A stretch of 64,000 nt of DNA from Prevotella sp. (lineage in GTDB: Bacteria > Bacteroidota > Bacteroidia > Bacteroidales > Bacteroidaceae), in assembly GCA_017619445.1 (NCBI GenBank), contig JAFZSI010000040.1, forward strand, positions 89,233 through 153,232. Direction: 5' to 3'. Below, piece by piece: positions 35,381 to 45,574 of the stretch; the stretch's first letter is position 1, and each line of letters starts with the position of its first letter. The notes under the pieces are model-generated. The model was not told where the DNA came from, searched no databases, and was given only the letters and a program-made list of their open reading frames with translations. A program made the position numbers and the translations under genes.

Positions 35381-37681
35381 TTATTTACCGCTCAGACCGT
35401 CAGCAAAGCCTGCATAGGTGTGTTTGCGGTAGTAGTTCACATCCCACAGACCAACAGGGCTGTTGGCACGCCAACCGCTGCCTGCGGGGCTGTCGGTGGC
35501 ACACCACTGGCAGATGCCCCACTGCTGTGCTACGGGGATAATCTCGAAGTACTTCTGGATAATCCACTTGTAGTAGTCGGCCATGGCGTGGTGCTGCTCC
35601 TCGGTTACGTCGGGCGTCTGCACGTCGTTGCCGTTCTCGTCAACCAGACCCATGTCGAGCTCAGATATGCGCACGAGTTTGCCTGTGGCAGCCATGAGCT
35701 TGAACGAGTTCTCGATGGCCTTCTTCTTGCTTTCCTGCGTCTGCGGGTTCATGTAGCAAGAAATGTGCATCTGCGAGCCGATACCGTCGATCTTGGTCAC
35801 TCCGTCGGCCTCCCAGCGCTCTATCCACTTGATGAGGCTCTTGAGTTTGCCGTTCTGATCCCAGTCGCTCTCAAGGTTGTAGTCGTTGACGAAGAGCTTG
35901 AGGTCGTTGCCGCCGTACTTGCGGGCCAGGCCAACCACGGTGCGCACATAGTCGATGTCGCCGAGGTAGTCCTGCCAGAAGAAGTCGGTGGCGCTGCCGT
36001 TGTTGTGCTGCAGGGCATAGACACCCTCGCTGTCGGGATTGCCGCCGGAGATGGCCTCATTGACAACATCCCAGGCTTTGACAAGTACCTCGGTGCCCTC
36101 CTCGTTCTTACATGCGTTCATCATGCCGTTGACCCAGCGGTCCATTGCCCACATGAGCGTGTCGCGCTTCTCCTCATCGGTCTGAGGTATGCCGCCGCTG
36201 GCACTCTCCTTCTCCACCTCGAACACAATGTTGTCGAAGTAGAAGGTCACGTCGTTGGCCTTGTCCTTAGAAAGGTTGAAGGCCACGGACTTCATGCCTG
36301 CGCCACCTGCCATTTCACTGCTGATGGTGACGTCGCGGGTGTAGTGCTGCCACTCGGTAGTGAAGCTGGGTGAGCCGATACATGCCCAGTGCTGGTATGC
36401 ACCTGGGTCGGCATGTGCCTGCGTATCGGCACTTGCGGGCATGCTGGCCTTGTAGTCGAACTCAACATGGCACTTGGTGCCTGCCTGCAGAGCCTCAGGC
36501 AAGAGAATCCAGAACTGGGTGTCCCAGTCTTGAGCTGCACCTGCCGAAGAAATTACCTGCACACCACGGCTGCCGTCCTTTCCGATGCCGTCGAGGATGG
36601 GTGAGTTGTAGGTGCCGCCGCCGTTCATAGCTTCCTTGCTGATGAAGTTTCTGTTGTCGGTACCCTCCATATCACCGTTGGTGATGAGGTCTTCCATGAA
36701 GGTGACAGGGCCAGAGGCCTTGACCAGAGCCTTCCACGACATATCGTCGAAGTAATAGGTGTTGGCTGCTTTATCAACGTTGAGGTTGAAGGCGATGGTG
36801 CGCATACCGCCACCACCAGCCTGGTCGCCAGAAATCTCACCCTTGAAGGTGACGGTCTGCCACTCTGTAGTGAAGTTGTAGCTGCCGGCGAGCATAGCCC
36901 AGTGGATGTAGGCACCTGGAGTGTCGTGAGCCTGCAGGGATACGGATGCATCCCTGTCGGCACGAATCTTCATAGTGAACTCATACTCATCACCGCTCTG
37001 CCAAACATGGTCGGGCGTGTAGATGAAGAACTGAGTATCCCAGTCGTTGGTGGGATTGTCAACAGAATGCACCTGAATACCGCGGGAGCCGTCAACACCC
37101 ACACCGTCGTCAATGCGGTTCACGTCGGGATTGCCCGGCTCGCGGACCACGAAGTTGGTGGCTTCGCCGCCTTCGCAGTTACCGTTGGTAATCTGCTCCA
37201 CCCACGTGTCAACCGTAGGAGCGTTGGGGTCAACGGGCAGCGGCTTGTCTGCCAGGATGGCGTTGAGCCACTTGATTGGCTGCTGGGCATGCCAGGCCAG
37301 CGTGTGGCCATAGACACTCAGGCCAGCTGCAGTGGCTGCCTGCACGTACTCCTCAACCGTACCGAAGCTCATGTTGCCATTGTCGTCGATACAGGAGGCC
37401 ATCTTCATGGCATTGCCTGCCACCGTCTCGGTGAAGTTGGTGTTGGTTACAACGTAAGCCACACCCTGCTTGGCGTAGTCGGCGGCGTCAGTGCCCACGC
37501 CCAACTTGAAGTTGGGGTACTTGGACTGGTCGATATATTCCTTCAGAGGCTTGTAATCGCTCAGATAGCCGTATTGCTCGAGCTTGTCTGGACGACCCAC
37601 CTGGAAGTTGCGGTCGAACTCATCGGCACACGAAGCCAACAATGTGGCTGCGAATGCGAATATGATAAATTGCTTTTTCAT
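35381..37681 (-). CDS. xyn10C: GH10 endo-xylanase lipoprotein with tandem CBMs inside the catalytic domain
   Basis: A 766-residue outer-membrane lipoprotein (lipobox LLASC, Cys18). The GH10 barrel begins at ~45 (KLGVGTDAADY, YGHTLAWHAQQP). It is then interrupted by two related beta-sandwich modules: ~165-310 (ITNGNCEGGEATNF ... TYYFDDMSW) and ~330-495 (LITNGDMEGTDNRNF ... TFYFDNIVFEVE), of the CBM4/CBM22 kind. The barrel resumes with [27 protein letters not shown] (acid/base Glu), KLFVNDYNLES, GIGSQMHI and VRISELDMGL (nucleophile Glu), ending WGICQWCATDSP. This insertion design is that of Xyn10C in P. bryantii and its B. ovatus/B. intestinalis relatives. It makes the first surface cuts in xylan. 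It follows xusE by 19 nt, the last gene of the operon. Confidence 0.93.
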   Translation of the reverse strand: MKKQFIIFAFAATLLASCADEFDRNFQVGRPDKLEQYGYLSDYKPLKEYIDQSKYPNFKLGVGTDAADYAKQGVAYVVTNTNFTETVAGNAMKMASCIDDNGNMSFGTVEEYVQAATAAGLSVYGHTLAWHAQQPIKWLNAILADKPLPVDPNAPTVDTWVEQITNGNCEGGEATNFVVREPGNPDVNRIDDGVGVDGSRGIQVHSVDNPTNDWDTQFFIYTPDHVWQSGDEYEFTMKIRADRDASVSLQAHDTPGAYIHWAMLAGSYNFTTEWQTVTFKGEISGDQAGGGGMRTIAFNLNVDKAANTYYFDDMSWKALVKASGPVTFMEDLITNGDMEGTDNRNFISKEAMNGGGTYNSPILDGIGKDGSRGVQVISSAGAAQDWDTQFWILLPEALQAGTKCHVEFDYKASMPASADTQAHADPGAYQHWACIGSPSFTTEWQHYTRDVTISSEMAGGAGMKSVAFNLSKDKANDVTFYFDNIVFEVEKESASGGIPQTDEEKRDTLMWAMDRWVNGMMNACKNEEGTEVLVKAWDVVNEAISGGNPDSEGVYALQHNNGSATDFFWQDYLGDIDYVRTVVGLARKYGGNDLKLFVNDYNLESDWDQNGKLKSLIKWIERWEADGVTKIDGIGSQMHISCYMNPQTQESKKKAIENSFKLMAATGKLVRISELDMGLVDENGNDVQTPDVTEEQHHAMADYYKWIIQKYFEIIPVAQQWGICQWCATDSPAGSGWRANSPVGLWDVNYYRKHTYAGFADGLSGK

Positions 37682-37700
37682 TGTTTTCCCGTTTTAATCG

Positions 37701-38756
37701 TTACTTAGTATAAATAGGAGTAAACGTCTCAGACTTCACACCACTGCGCTGGTAAACCATCTTCTCGTGGGTGGCGGCTTTCATGGCATTGCCATAATCG
37801 TCCGTCTGGCCGAAGTCGATGGTGTAGTTCAGCTCCATGCCGTCGCGGTCCTTGTTGCCCCAGGCCTTTTTCTCGGAGTTGTCGCCCCAAGAACCAGAAC
37901 CGGAGGCCTTCACGCCGTCGGTCAGCGAACTGATGGTGCAGTTGTTGCTGCCATCGAAAGAAAGCAACAGGTCGGCCGTGAAGATGCGCTGCTGCACTTC
38001 CTTTTGCTCGTTGCCGTCTTTGTCGGTCGTACGTACCGCAAAGTCCAGCAAGTAGCTTACGGTGTAGATGCAGCTGGTCATCGACTTGGTCTTAATCTGA
38101 ACCGTGCTTGCCTTCTCAATGTTGTCGGTGCTGGTGTTGCCATTGGTCAGCCACCAGCCAGAATACTTGTTCTGGAACTTCACACAATAGAGCACATAGT
38201 CTTTAGGAAGAATGTCCCACACACTCTCGTCGCAACGCGAGCCGGAGAAGCCCTCCATCAGCTGACCGGTGAGAATCTTGCCGAAACCGCTCTGACCTGT
38301 CATCACCAGAGGAATGACGTAGGTGTTCTTCACGGCATCGGGGTCGTTGAAGAAAGCGTCGGTGAGCTGCACAACGGTTGCGCCGTTCATCGTGCCGTTG
38401 AAGGCCAGGTTGGTTGTTGAGAGCGAATAGTAGTTGCTGGGCATGGCCTTGACGGGTTCGCCGTTTTCGAAGGTCAGGTTGTTGACCAGCGACTCGTCAA
38501 CAGCCACCTGCACAGTACCGTTGGAGCCATTGTAGCTGCCGCCGAAGGTAGCCATAATCTTGCACTGGTGAGCCTGATCGAGTGTGGTGTCGTATTCATC
38601 GTCACCCAGCACAATGGTACGGACTGGATACTGGTAAGGGAAATAGACCGTCGTGCCGCCTTCATAGTCGGGGAAGCTGATGTCGCTGTTCTCGCATGAC
38701 CAGAAGCCAAGGACAAGTCCGATTCCGCAGATGAATTTTATGATGTTTCGTTTCAT
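37701..38756 (-). CDS. xusE: XusE-like surface glycan-binding lipoprotein (DUF1735 type)
   Basis: A 351-residue lipoprotein; ATG at 38756 (MKRNIIKFICGIGLVLGFWS) with lipobox GFWSC. The N-terminal half has the DUF1735-like pattern (GTTVYFPYQYPVRTIVLGDD, VDESLVNNL, YVIPLVMT). The C-terminal half (DYVLYCVKFQNKYSGWWLTN ... ELNYTIDFGQTDDYG) resembles the xylan-locus DUF5627 partner. Third surface lipoprotein of Xus systems, between xusD and xyn10C. It probably binds xylan and helps deliver it to the SusC/D pair. Confidence 0.85.
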   Translation of the reverse strand: MKRNIIKFICGIGLVLGFWSCENSDISFPDYEGGTTVYFPYQYPVRTIVLGDDEYDTTLDQAHQCKIMATFGGSYNGSNGTVQVAVDESLVNNLTFENGEPVKAMPSNYYSLSTTNLAFNGTMNGATVVQLTDAFFNDPDAVKNTYVIPLVMTGQSGFGKILTGQLMEGFSGSRCDESVWDILPKDYVLYCVKFQNKYSGWWLTNGNTSTDNIEKASTVQIKTKSMTSCIYTVSYLLDFAVRTTDKDGNEQKEVQQRIFTADLLLSFDGSNNCTISSLTDGVKASGSGSWGDNSEKKAWGNKDRDGMELNYTIDFGQTDDYGNAMKAATHEKMVYQRSGVKSETFTPIYTK

Positions 38757-38793
38757 AATCAACTTTCAATTTTACTTGTTTTACATTGTTTTT

Positions 38794-40584
38794 TTACTGC
38801 CATCCGTCGTTTTGCTGCAGATTGCTCCACTTCAGACACTCAGAATAAGGAATAGGACCATAGAACATGTAATCCTTGTACTCGCGCTTCTCAACGTCAA
38901 TGGTCTTGTACTCAAGCAAACCAGTGGCAGCGTTCGTTGTGATGCTCACACCCTTGGCAGTTTCGTTGATGTTGGCCTTCCAACGGCACAAATCCCAGAA
39001 GCGGTGGTTCTCGAAGCACAGCTCAAGACGGCGCTCGTTGCGGATGAGCTCGCGCATCTTTTCCTTGCTCTGAGCACACTCCTCAAGATAGGGGTCTCTG
39101 GTGCCCTTGCAGATGCCAACACGCTCGCGGAGAGCCTTAAGCACGTCGTAAGCAGAGTAATTGGCACCGCCTACATTGGCGCGCGGACCCTGTGCCTCGT
39201 TGGCTGCCTCGGCATAGTCGAGGAAAATCTCAGTGTAGCGGATGCGCACACCGAAGTGACGCTTATCAGCAGCCGGGTTCAGGTTCACGTCGCTGCGGAG
39301 CAGCTTGCGCAGATAATAACCAGTCTTTGTTGACTTTCCGTTTTCACGGTTGATACCGTCGAGCGACTCTGTGTTGTCGGCTGCGGTGTTGATGACATCG
39401 TCAAAAGCACCCTGAGTGCCGCCGTTCACAAGGATGTACTCCTTCAGACGGGGGTCGCGGTTTGCATACGGATTCTTGGCATCGTAGCCTGAGAGGGCCG
39501 ATGAGATGGGATAACCGTTAGCCATGGGGAAAGCATCCACAAGGTTCTGGGTGGGATTCACACGTCCGTTGCCATAGAGCGAGGGAGGATAGTTGTTTTC
39601 CTCAATGCTGTGGCTGTCGCCAACAACACCACGCCAGCAAATCTCTGCGGGGTCGGGGTCGTCATAGCCAAAGCTCTCAATCATCGAAACGTTGTTGAAC
39701 CAGCGCCAGCCCTCGGGGTCCATGCCCGAGATACCGCCGATGTTCTTCAGACTGTTAGCAGCATACTGAGCAGCCTGCTCCCATGTCATGGCTCCACCGG
39801 AAGAATAGGCGGGCGATGCGGCAAACAAAGCCACCTGAGCCTTGAAAGCAGCAATCATGCGGCCGTCAATCTTACCGCGCTGGATGTTACCGAAAGCACG
39901 GTTGTACTCCTCTTCGTTGCCACCCATCTGCTTGTACTTGGCAGGAACACCAGCAGCATTCACGTCGCCGTACTCCTGGGGCAGATACTTCATGGCCTCG
40001 TCGAAGTCGGCCATAATCTGTTCGATGCACTCCTTGAAAGAGTTACGAGGCTGGTTGAAATCAGAAGAACCGTCCTCGGAAGCCAAATGGATGGGCACAC
40101 CCAGCAACTCGCCGTTCACCAGTCCGGCATGTGCGCGGAGGAGGTGGAAGAACTGCAGTCCGCGAAGTGCGTATGCATTACCTTTATAGTTGTCATTATG
40201 CATTGCTGTGAGCGATTCGGAAGAGGGATCCCAAGGCACTTCATCAGCATTCTCAAGGAATAAGTTCAGATACTGAATGGCATGATAGCGGGTTTCCCAC
40301 TGGTTCATCGGGTTGTTCTGCGATGTCCAGGTACCCAAAGCCATTTTCTTGTAGTTGTTGTCGTTGTCGTTTGACACGGCATCGTCGGTAGCCACATCTG
40401 TAGTAGGACTCTCATCGTAGGGCAACACAAGGTTGGCATTGTCCATGATACCACGAGCGAACTGCGGATCGATGTACATATCCGTAATGTCATGGTTGTT
40501 TTCTATAGCCGGTTCGAACAAGTCTTCACAGGCTGTGAGAGCTACAGCGGTTACGCCAAGAAGAAATATATTCTTAAGTTTCAT
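38794..40584 (-). CDS. xusD: SusD-family xylan-binding lipoprotein (XusD-like)
   Basis: A 596-residue lipoprotein. ATG 40584 (MKLKNIFLLGVTAVALTAC) gives the lipobox ALTAC; an upstream start would need the repeat-like leader. SusD/RagB features: NAYALRGLQFFHLLRAHAGL in the TPR part, LRKLLRSDVNLN, RIRYTEIFLDYAEAANEAQG and RNERRLELCFENHRFWDLCR near the end. Forms the lid of the neighbouring SusC transporter (xusC, upstream by 48 nt). Together they import xylo-oligosaccharides. Confidence 0.93.
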   Translation of the reverse strand: MKLKNIFLLGVTAVALTACEDLFEPAIENNHDITDMYIDPQFARGIMDNANLVLPYDESPTTDVATDDAVSNDNDNNYKKMALGTWTSQNNPMNQWETRYHAIQYLNLFLENADEVPWDPSSESLTAMHNDNYKGNAYALRGLQFFHLLRAHAGLVNGELLGVPIHLASEDGSSDFNQPRNSFKECIEQIMADFDEAMKYLPQEYGDVNAAGVPAKYKQMGGNEEEYNRAFGNIQRGKIDGRMIAAFKAQVALFAASPAYSSGGAMTWEQAAQYAANSLKNIGGISGMDPEGWRWFNNVSMIESFGYDDPDPAEICWRGVVGDSHSIEENNYPPSLYGNGRVNPTQNLVDAFPMANGYPISSALSGYDAKNPYANRDPRLKEYILVNGGTQGAFDDVINTAADNTESLDGINRENGKSTKTGYYLRKLLRSDVNLNPAADKRHFGVRIRYTEIFLDYAEAANEAQGPRANVGGANYSAYDVLKALRERVGICKGTRDPYLEECAQSKEKMRELIRNERRLELCFENHRFWDLCRWKANINETAKGVSITTNAATGLLEYKTIDVEKREYKDYMFYGPIPYSECLKWSNLQQNDGWQ

Positions 40585-40632
40585 AATTGTCAATTTTTCA
40601 CTTATCACTTTTGTCTTATTTTCACTTACCCT

Positions 40633-43494
40633 TTAGAAAGAAACCTTTGCGCCGATGTTGTAGAAACGCGATGCAGGAGCACTGCCCACATTCATCTCCA
40701 TCAGTTCACGCTCTTTGGCAAGGGTCAGCAGGCTGTTGCCGCTCACGTAGAGTGAAAGACCTTTCACGATGCCGTTGCCCAGAATGCTCTTGGGGAAGTC
40801 GTAGGTAAGTTGCACTTTGGCCAAATCGAAACGAGAGGTAGAGTACATCCAGAAGTCCGAGGTCTGCTCATTGTTGGCACCACTCTGGGTGGTCAGACGC
40901 GGATAGGTGGCGGTGGCAGCAGTCTCAGGAGTCCAGCGGTCGCGGACAACTGCAGAATACTTGTCCTCACCAGAAACCCACCAGTAGCTGTTGTTCTTGA
41001 TGCCATGGCCGCCGTAACCGCCGATGCCCAGCACGAACAGGGTAAAGTTCTTCAGTTTGAGGGTAAGGTTGACACCCAGCGTTGTGGGAGCACCATACCA
41101 TCCGCCCTTGGCAAGATTCACCTGGTCTTTGCCGTCGATGATGCCATCACCGTTCTGGTCTTTATACTTCAGGTCACCAGGCTTGATGGTACCGCCGAGT
41201 GCAGGCTGAGGAAGGGTCTCAAGCAGCTTGCCAGACTCGTCGAAGTCAGACTGCTGGAAGAAACCGAGGCACTCATAACCCCAGATGGTGTCAAGGGGTT
41301 TGCCCTCGCGATACTGATAAGCGTCAGAATAGTTGTCATCGTCGCGCTTGGTAGCCTTCGTGGTGTAGTAGGTAAGGTTGGCACCAGCCTCGAAGCCGAA
41401 ATCGCCAACATACTTCTTGTACTTCAGAGCCACGTCGAATCCGTTGCGGCTGTCCTTATTGTAGTTCAGATAAGGAAGGAACGAAGACTCGGGATAATAA
41501 ACCTTGAAGTAACTTGGCATCTGGTTGGCTGCAGTAATAATGCCACCGTCATACGAACTGGTGAAGTAAGAGGCGTCGAGCGACAGCGAGCGCTTCAAAA
41601 GTTCTGCATGAAGGGTAGCAGACAATTCGTTGCGTTTCAGATAGCCAAAATCCTCGTTGCCACCTCGGCGAGACTGATAGAGCGAGAATCCGGTAAGACC
41701 GTTCCAGTCAAACCAGCCGCCGCTCTGATAAGTACCGAGATACATGTAAAAGTCCTCAATGTCAAGGTCGGTGTTCAGTCGGCTCGCACTAACGCTCAGC
41801 GTCAGGTCGTCGAACGCACCGCCTTCCATGAACGCCTCGTTCGAAATTCTCCATCCCAGCGTTGCCGAGGGAGAGAATCCTGCGCGGTGGCCTTCGGGCA
41901 AACGAGCTGACCAAGGAGCTGCCAGGGCAAACTCAGCATAGTAGCGCTTGGCATAGTTATAAGAAAGGTCGAAGCCCAGGTTGGCGTTGCTCACCTTGTG
42001 ATACTCACCCGATCTTGACTGCTGGAATCCATTGGCAACCAACATGGCACTCACGTTGTGCACGCCACCGAAGCTGCGGTTGTAGTCGAAGTGAGCGTTG
42101 AATGTAATCATCTGGTGGTTGGTTGAACCACTGATGTTCTGCACACCTGATTTCTTGTCAACCTTCTCGTGGTTGTCCAAGTTCACGATGTAATCGGGAC
42201 CGTTGTAGTTGCTCCAAGAAGGCTCGAACGTAGCGTAATCGTTGTTGTAAGAAGTTGAGTAACTTGTCTGATAGTCAACGCCTACGAGCGCATGGAAGGA
42301 AAGACCTTTCAGCACTGAGCCGAGGTCAACATTTACGCCTGCGTCGAACTGGAACTGACGGCTTGTCCAAGTGCTCTTACCGGCAGCATAGTAGTCGGCG
42401 AAGATGTTGGTCAGGTCGGTCTGCGTACCACCGAAGAAATACTTGCCGTCAATGATGTTGTTTGACGAAGTCAGCGCGTTCTTCGGCTGGATAGCGTTCG
42501 GGTCAAGATAGCTGATAGGAATCAGCGGGCTGATACGGTTCGGACGCCATATGGCTGCCGTTGCCCAATAATCACCATCCTGGTTTGAGACCGGAGTGCG
42601 GGAATTGTAATAGGTGGCATTGGCATTCACGAAAGCTGTGATATACTGGTTCAGACGCACGTCAACATTACCACGAACGTTGAAACGGTCGGTGTAGTCG
42701 TGCTTTGCCTCACCGAAGTTCAGATAGTCGCCAAAACGATAGTAGCTCACATTTGAGTAGAACTTTGCGCGCTGGTTACCGCCCTCAATCTCCACAGAAG
42801 CGTCCGTACGGTTGTAGGCCTTCTTAATGTAGTCAGAAGAATAGAAATCGATATCGGGATAGCGATATGGATTCTCTCCGCTGGCGTAGTTGTAAATCTG
42901 GTCGGGCGTGTAAAGAGCAGCCAGTCCGTCGTTAGCACGGGCCTCGTTGTAAAGAGTCATGTACTCAGCAGAGCCAAGATACTCGGGATAAGCCTTTGCG
43001 ACGTTCCAACCTGTATTGGCACGTACCTCAACGCTGAGTCCTTCAGTAATGCGGCCACGCTTTGTAGTAATCAGAATAACACCTTTGGCTGCACGGCTAC
43101 CATAGAGGACAACGGCCTGCGCGCCTTTCAGGAAGGTGATTTCCTCAATTTCAGATGGCAGCACGTTGTTGGCATGACGGGGCACACCGTCAATCAGCAC
43201 GAGCACCGGATCGCCACTGCCCGTCAGTCCTGAACCGTTGAAGCCCCACATAGAAGATCCGTTGAAGCCTGCCACATAGCCTTGCATGTTGTCAAGGCTG
43301 TAGGTATTGTAGTTCTTCTCCATCAGCTCTCTGTAGTTCACGCTGGAAACACCGCCCATGATGTCTTCTTTGGCAACCTTGCGGAAAGCAACGTTGACCT
43401 GAGCCGTGTCTGCCGCATCAATCTGAGCTTGGGCGGGTGTGACAACCGACAAAGCCAAGAAAGCTGACAGTATTATATATTTATTATGTTTCAT
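40633..43494 (-). CDS. xusC: SusC-family TonB-dependent transporter (XusC-like), short N-terminus
   Basis: A 953-residue outer-membrane protein. After the signal peptide MKHNKYIILSAFLALSVVTP the mature part starts almost directly with a plug-domain lead (NVAFRKVAKEDIMGGVSSVN). The N-terminal carboxypeptidase-like barrel of most SusC proteins is absent. Plug: PVLVLIDGVPRHANNVLPSE, EIEEITFLKGAQAVVLYGSRA, ILITTKRGR. A 22-strand barrel follows, ending SLYVSGNSLLTLAKERELME ... NIGAKVSF. Second transporter of the operon, paired with xusD. Confidence 0.93.
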   Translation of the reverse strand: MKHNKYIILSAFLALSVVTPAQAQIDAADTAQVNVAFRKVAKEDIMGGVSSVNYRELMEKNYNTYSLDNMQGYVAGFNGSSMWGFNGSGLTGSGDPVLVLIDGVPRHANNVLPSEIEEITFLKGAQAVVLYGSRAAKGVILITTKRGRITEGLSVEVRANTGWNVAKAYPEYLGSAEYMTLYNEARANDGLAALYTPDQIYNYASGENPYRYPDIDFYSSDYIKKAYNRTDASVEIEGGNQRAKFYSNVSYYRFGDYLNFGEAKHDYTDRFNVRGNVDVRLNQYITAFVNANATYYNSRTPVSNQDGDYWATAAIWRPNRISPLIPISYLDPNAIQPKNALTSSNNIIDGKYFFGGTQTDLTNIFADYYAAGKSTWTSRQFQFDAGVNVDLGSVLKGLSFHALVGVDYQTSYSTSYNNDYATFEPSWSNYNGPDYIVNLDNHEKVDKKSGVQNISGSTNHQMITFNAHFDYNRSFGGVHNVSAMLVANGFQQSRSGEYHKVSNANLGFDLSYNYAKRYYAEFALAAPWSARLPEGHRAGFSPSATLGWRISNEAFMEGGAFDDLTLSVSASRLNTDLDIEDFYMYLGTYQSGGWFDWNGLTGFSLYQSRRGGNEDFGYLKRNELSATLHAELLKRSLSLDASYFTSSYDGGIITAANQMPSYFKVYYPESSFLPYLNYNKDSRNGFDVALKYKKYVGDFGFEAGANLTYYTTKATKRDDDNYSDAYQYREGKPLDTIWGYECLGFFQQSDFDESGKLLETLPQPALGGTIKPGDLKYKDQNGDGIIDGKDQVNLAKGGWYGAPTTLGVNLTLKLKNFTLFVLGIGGYGGHGIKNNSYWWVSGEDKYSAVVRDRWTPETAATATYPRLTTQSGANNEQTSDFWMYSTSRFDLAKVQLTYDFPKSILGNGIVKGLSLYVSGNSLLTLAKERELMEMNVGSAPASRFYNIGAKVSF

Positions 43495-43544
43495 ATAATC
43501 TATTTATCTTTAAAGTTTAATCTGTAATCTTTATTCTTGAAGAA

Positions 43545-45560
43545 TTACCATCCGGGATTCTGCGGATAATCTGAATAGAGATATACATCGCTCTCCTTCA
43601 AGGGCAGCAAATAGTGCTTGGTAGAGAACTGACGCTCAACAATGACTGTCTGTCCATTGATGGTGGCACTGAAACCAGTCACCTCTGCATCGCGCGGGTC
43701 ATTGTTGACAAAGTCGTAGTTGCCTACGCGCTTGAACTCCTGACGGGTCTTAACGTTGTAAGGATACTCAGAGAGCAGCAGCCAGCGCTGCAGGTCTTGC
43801 CAGCGGAAGCCCTCGAACGCGAGCTCGCAGGCACGTTCGCGGCGCACCTCATCCATGAATTTCTTCTGGTCGGCAACGAAGCGTGCTGCCACATGGCCTG
43901 CGCCTACACGGTCGCGGAGCACATTGATGGCATCCTCGGCGGTGAGGCTGCATCCAGACTTGTACTTGGCTCCCTGTGCTGCTGCACCAGCCTCTGCATA
44001 GAGCACATAGATGTCAGCCAGACGCATGTAGGGAAGATAAGACTGCAGCGAGCCTCCCCAGTTGTACATTCCGTCGTACTTATTGCACTGGTGAGGAACG
44101 AGTTTCTGGCAGAAGTATCCTGTGCGGCTACCGTCGGCGTTGCGTGCGGGGTTGCCTGTGGGCACCATGTTACCTCCGGTGAACATTTCCAGATACTGGA
44201 AGCCCTTGTCGGCAGCATCGCCTGGAGTGGTATTGAGGAATTTGAATCCGTCGAACATGATGTCATGATAGAAGCGCGGGTCACGGTCTTTGAAAGGATG
44301 GGTGGGATCGAAACCAGACTCGGGGTTGAGCGAACCGTCGGCAAGCAGAATGGGCTCACCGTTCTCCATACCGTAAGCGTAGTTTACGTAGTTGGCTGAG
44401 GGCATGTGGATGACAGCGTCGTGCTCCACGAGGTTGTTCACCTTGGGTCCCCAAAGCTTTGTAAAGTTCCAGTTTGAACCGTTGATGTCGGGCATCGGGC
44501 CACGCATGATAGCCTCAACACTACCAGGCATTCTCCAGCTCTGACCTGTGGTGCGGAAGATGTCGGAGAAATTGCTCTTCGAACCTTTTGCAGCCTCATG
44601 GTCGTAGATGTTGGAATAATTGTATTCAGCCAGCGAGTAAGGGGTAGCTCCGCTTTCTACTTGAGCGATGGCCTGACCGAGTGCCTGTGCAGCCTGTGCG
44701 GCAAGCGCGGCATCGTATTTGTAGGTTGCTCCGCTCTTGAGACCACCGAGCTGTGCACCGTTTACTGCATAGGGCGATGCAGCCCAAAGGAGCACCTTGC
44801 CGAGGTATCCCAGTGCGCATACCTTTGTGATGCGCAGGTCGTTCTTACCAAGAGTCTTCTTACCGACTGTTGTATTGTCCCAGTTGTTGGGCAGCAGTTC
44901 GGCAGCAGCACGATAGTCTTCGGCGCAGCGCTGTGCAAATTCCTGATAGGAAAGGCGCGGCAGAGTCAGCGGCTCGTCAGCCGGCAGCACAGAGTCAACG
45001 TAAGGCAGTCCGCCCCACCACTCGAGCTGCTGGTGGTGCCACCAAGCACGGAAGAAGAGCAGCTGTCCTTTGATGAAGTTCTTTTCTTCTCTTGTGGCAT
45101 CGGCCATCTTGTCGAGGTTCTCCAAGCCGAGGTTGGCCTTGCGTATGCAATACCAGGCATGGCCTGCGAGCGAGTGGTCGAATTTGTTCGTAGAGGTTGG
45201 GTTCGAGCCGGGACGGTTGAGCCAGCTCTGCTGTCCGCCTTTGTCGGCCTCATCGTACCAATGACGATAGTCGCCCAGGTCGAAGTGAGCAGTCACGTGA
45301 GTGTCACCAATACCAGTGTTCATGATTTCATCCTCACCCCAGTTGAAGGTGGTACACCAGTAGCATGACTCCTTATTAGGAATGCAGTTGTAAATCTCCT
45401 CTACGAAGCCCTGGAAATTGGTGAAGTTCTTAAAGGCAATTTCCGGATCCACGTCAGAGTCGGGTGTCTTGTCAAGATAGTCGGTGCACGAGGTGGTGCC
45501 CAACGTGAACGACAAGGCTGCTATACCTATTATTATATATTGATAAAAATACTTTTTCAT
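43545..45560 (-). CDS. xusB: SusD-family lipoprotein (XusB-like)
   Basis: A 671-residue lipoprotein, lipobox GTTSC in MKKYFYQYIIIGIAALSFTL.... SusD features: FIKGQLLFFRAWWHHQQLEW, GLPYVDSVLPADEPLTLPRL, YMRLADIYVLYAEAGAAAQG, VRRERACELAFEGFRWQDLQ and the C-terminal LLPLKESDVYLYSDYPQNPG end. It follows xusA by 14 nt and precedes xusC, and would cap the XusA transporter. Confidence 0.93.
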   Translation of the reverse strand: MKKYFYQYIIIGIAALSFTLGTTSCTDYLDKTPDSDVDPEIAFKNFTNFQGFVEEIYNCIPNKESCYWCTTFNWGEDEIMNTGIGDTHVTAHFDLGDYRHWYDEADKGGQQSWLNRPGSNPTSTNKFDHSLAGHAWYCIRKANLGLENLDKMADATREEKNFIKGQLLFFRAWWHHQQLEWWGGLPYVDSVLPADEPLTLPRLSYQEFAQRCAEDYRAAAELLPNNWDNTTVGKKTLGKNDLRITKVCALGYLGKVLLWAASPYAVNGAQLGGLKSGATYKYDAALAAQAAQALGQAIAQVESGATPYSLAEYNYSNIYDHEAAKGSKSNFSDIFRTTGQSWRMPGSVEAIMRGPMPDINGSNWNFTKLWGPKVNNLVEHDAVIHMPSANYVNYAYGMENGEPILLADGSLNPESGFDPTHPFKDRDPRFYHDIMFDGFKFLNTTPGDAADKGFQYLEMFTGGNMVPTGNPARNADGSRTGYFCQKLVPHQCNKYDGMYNWGGSLQSYLPYMRLADIYVLYAEAGAAAQGAKYKSGCSLTAEDAINVLRDRVGAGHVAARFVADQKKFMDEVRRERACELAFEGFRWQDLQRWLLLSEYPYNVKTRQEFKRVGNYDFVNNDPRDAEVTGFSATINGQTVIVERQFSTKHYLLPLKESDVYLYSDYPQNPGW

Positions 45561-45574
45561 TGTTGCTTCTTTGT

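Noticed and set aside
35309-36373. 354-codon plus-strand frame opposite xyn10C
   Set aside because: Shadow of the GH10 gene; no domain or start context.
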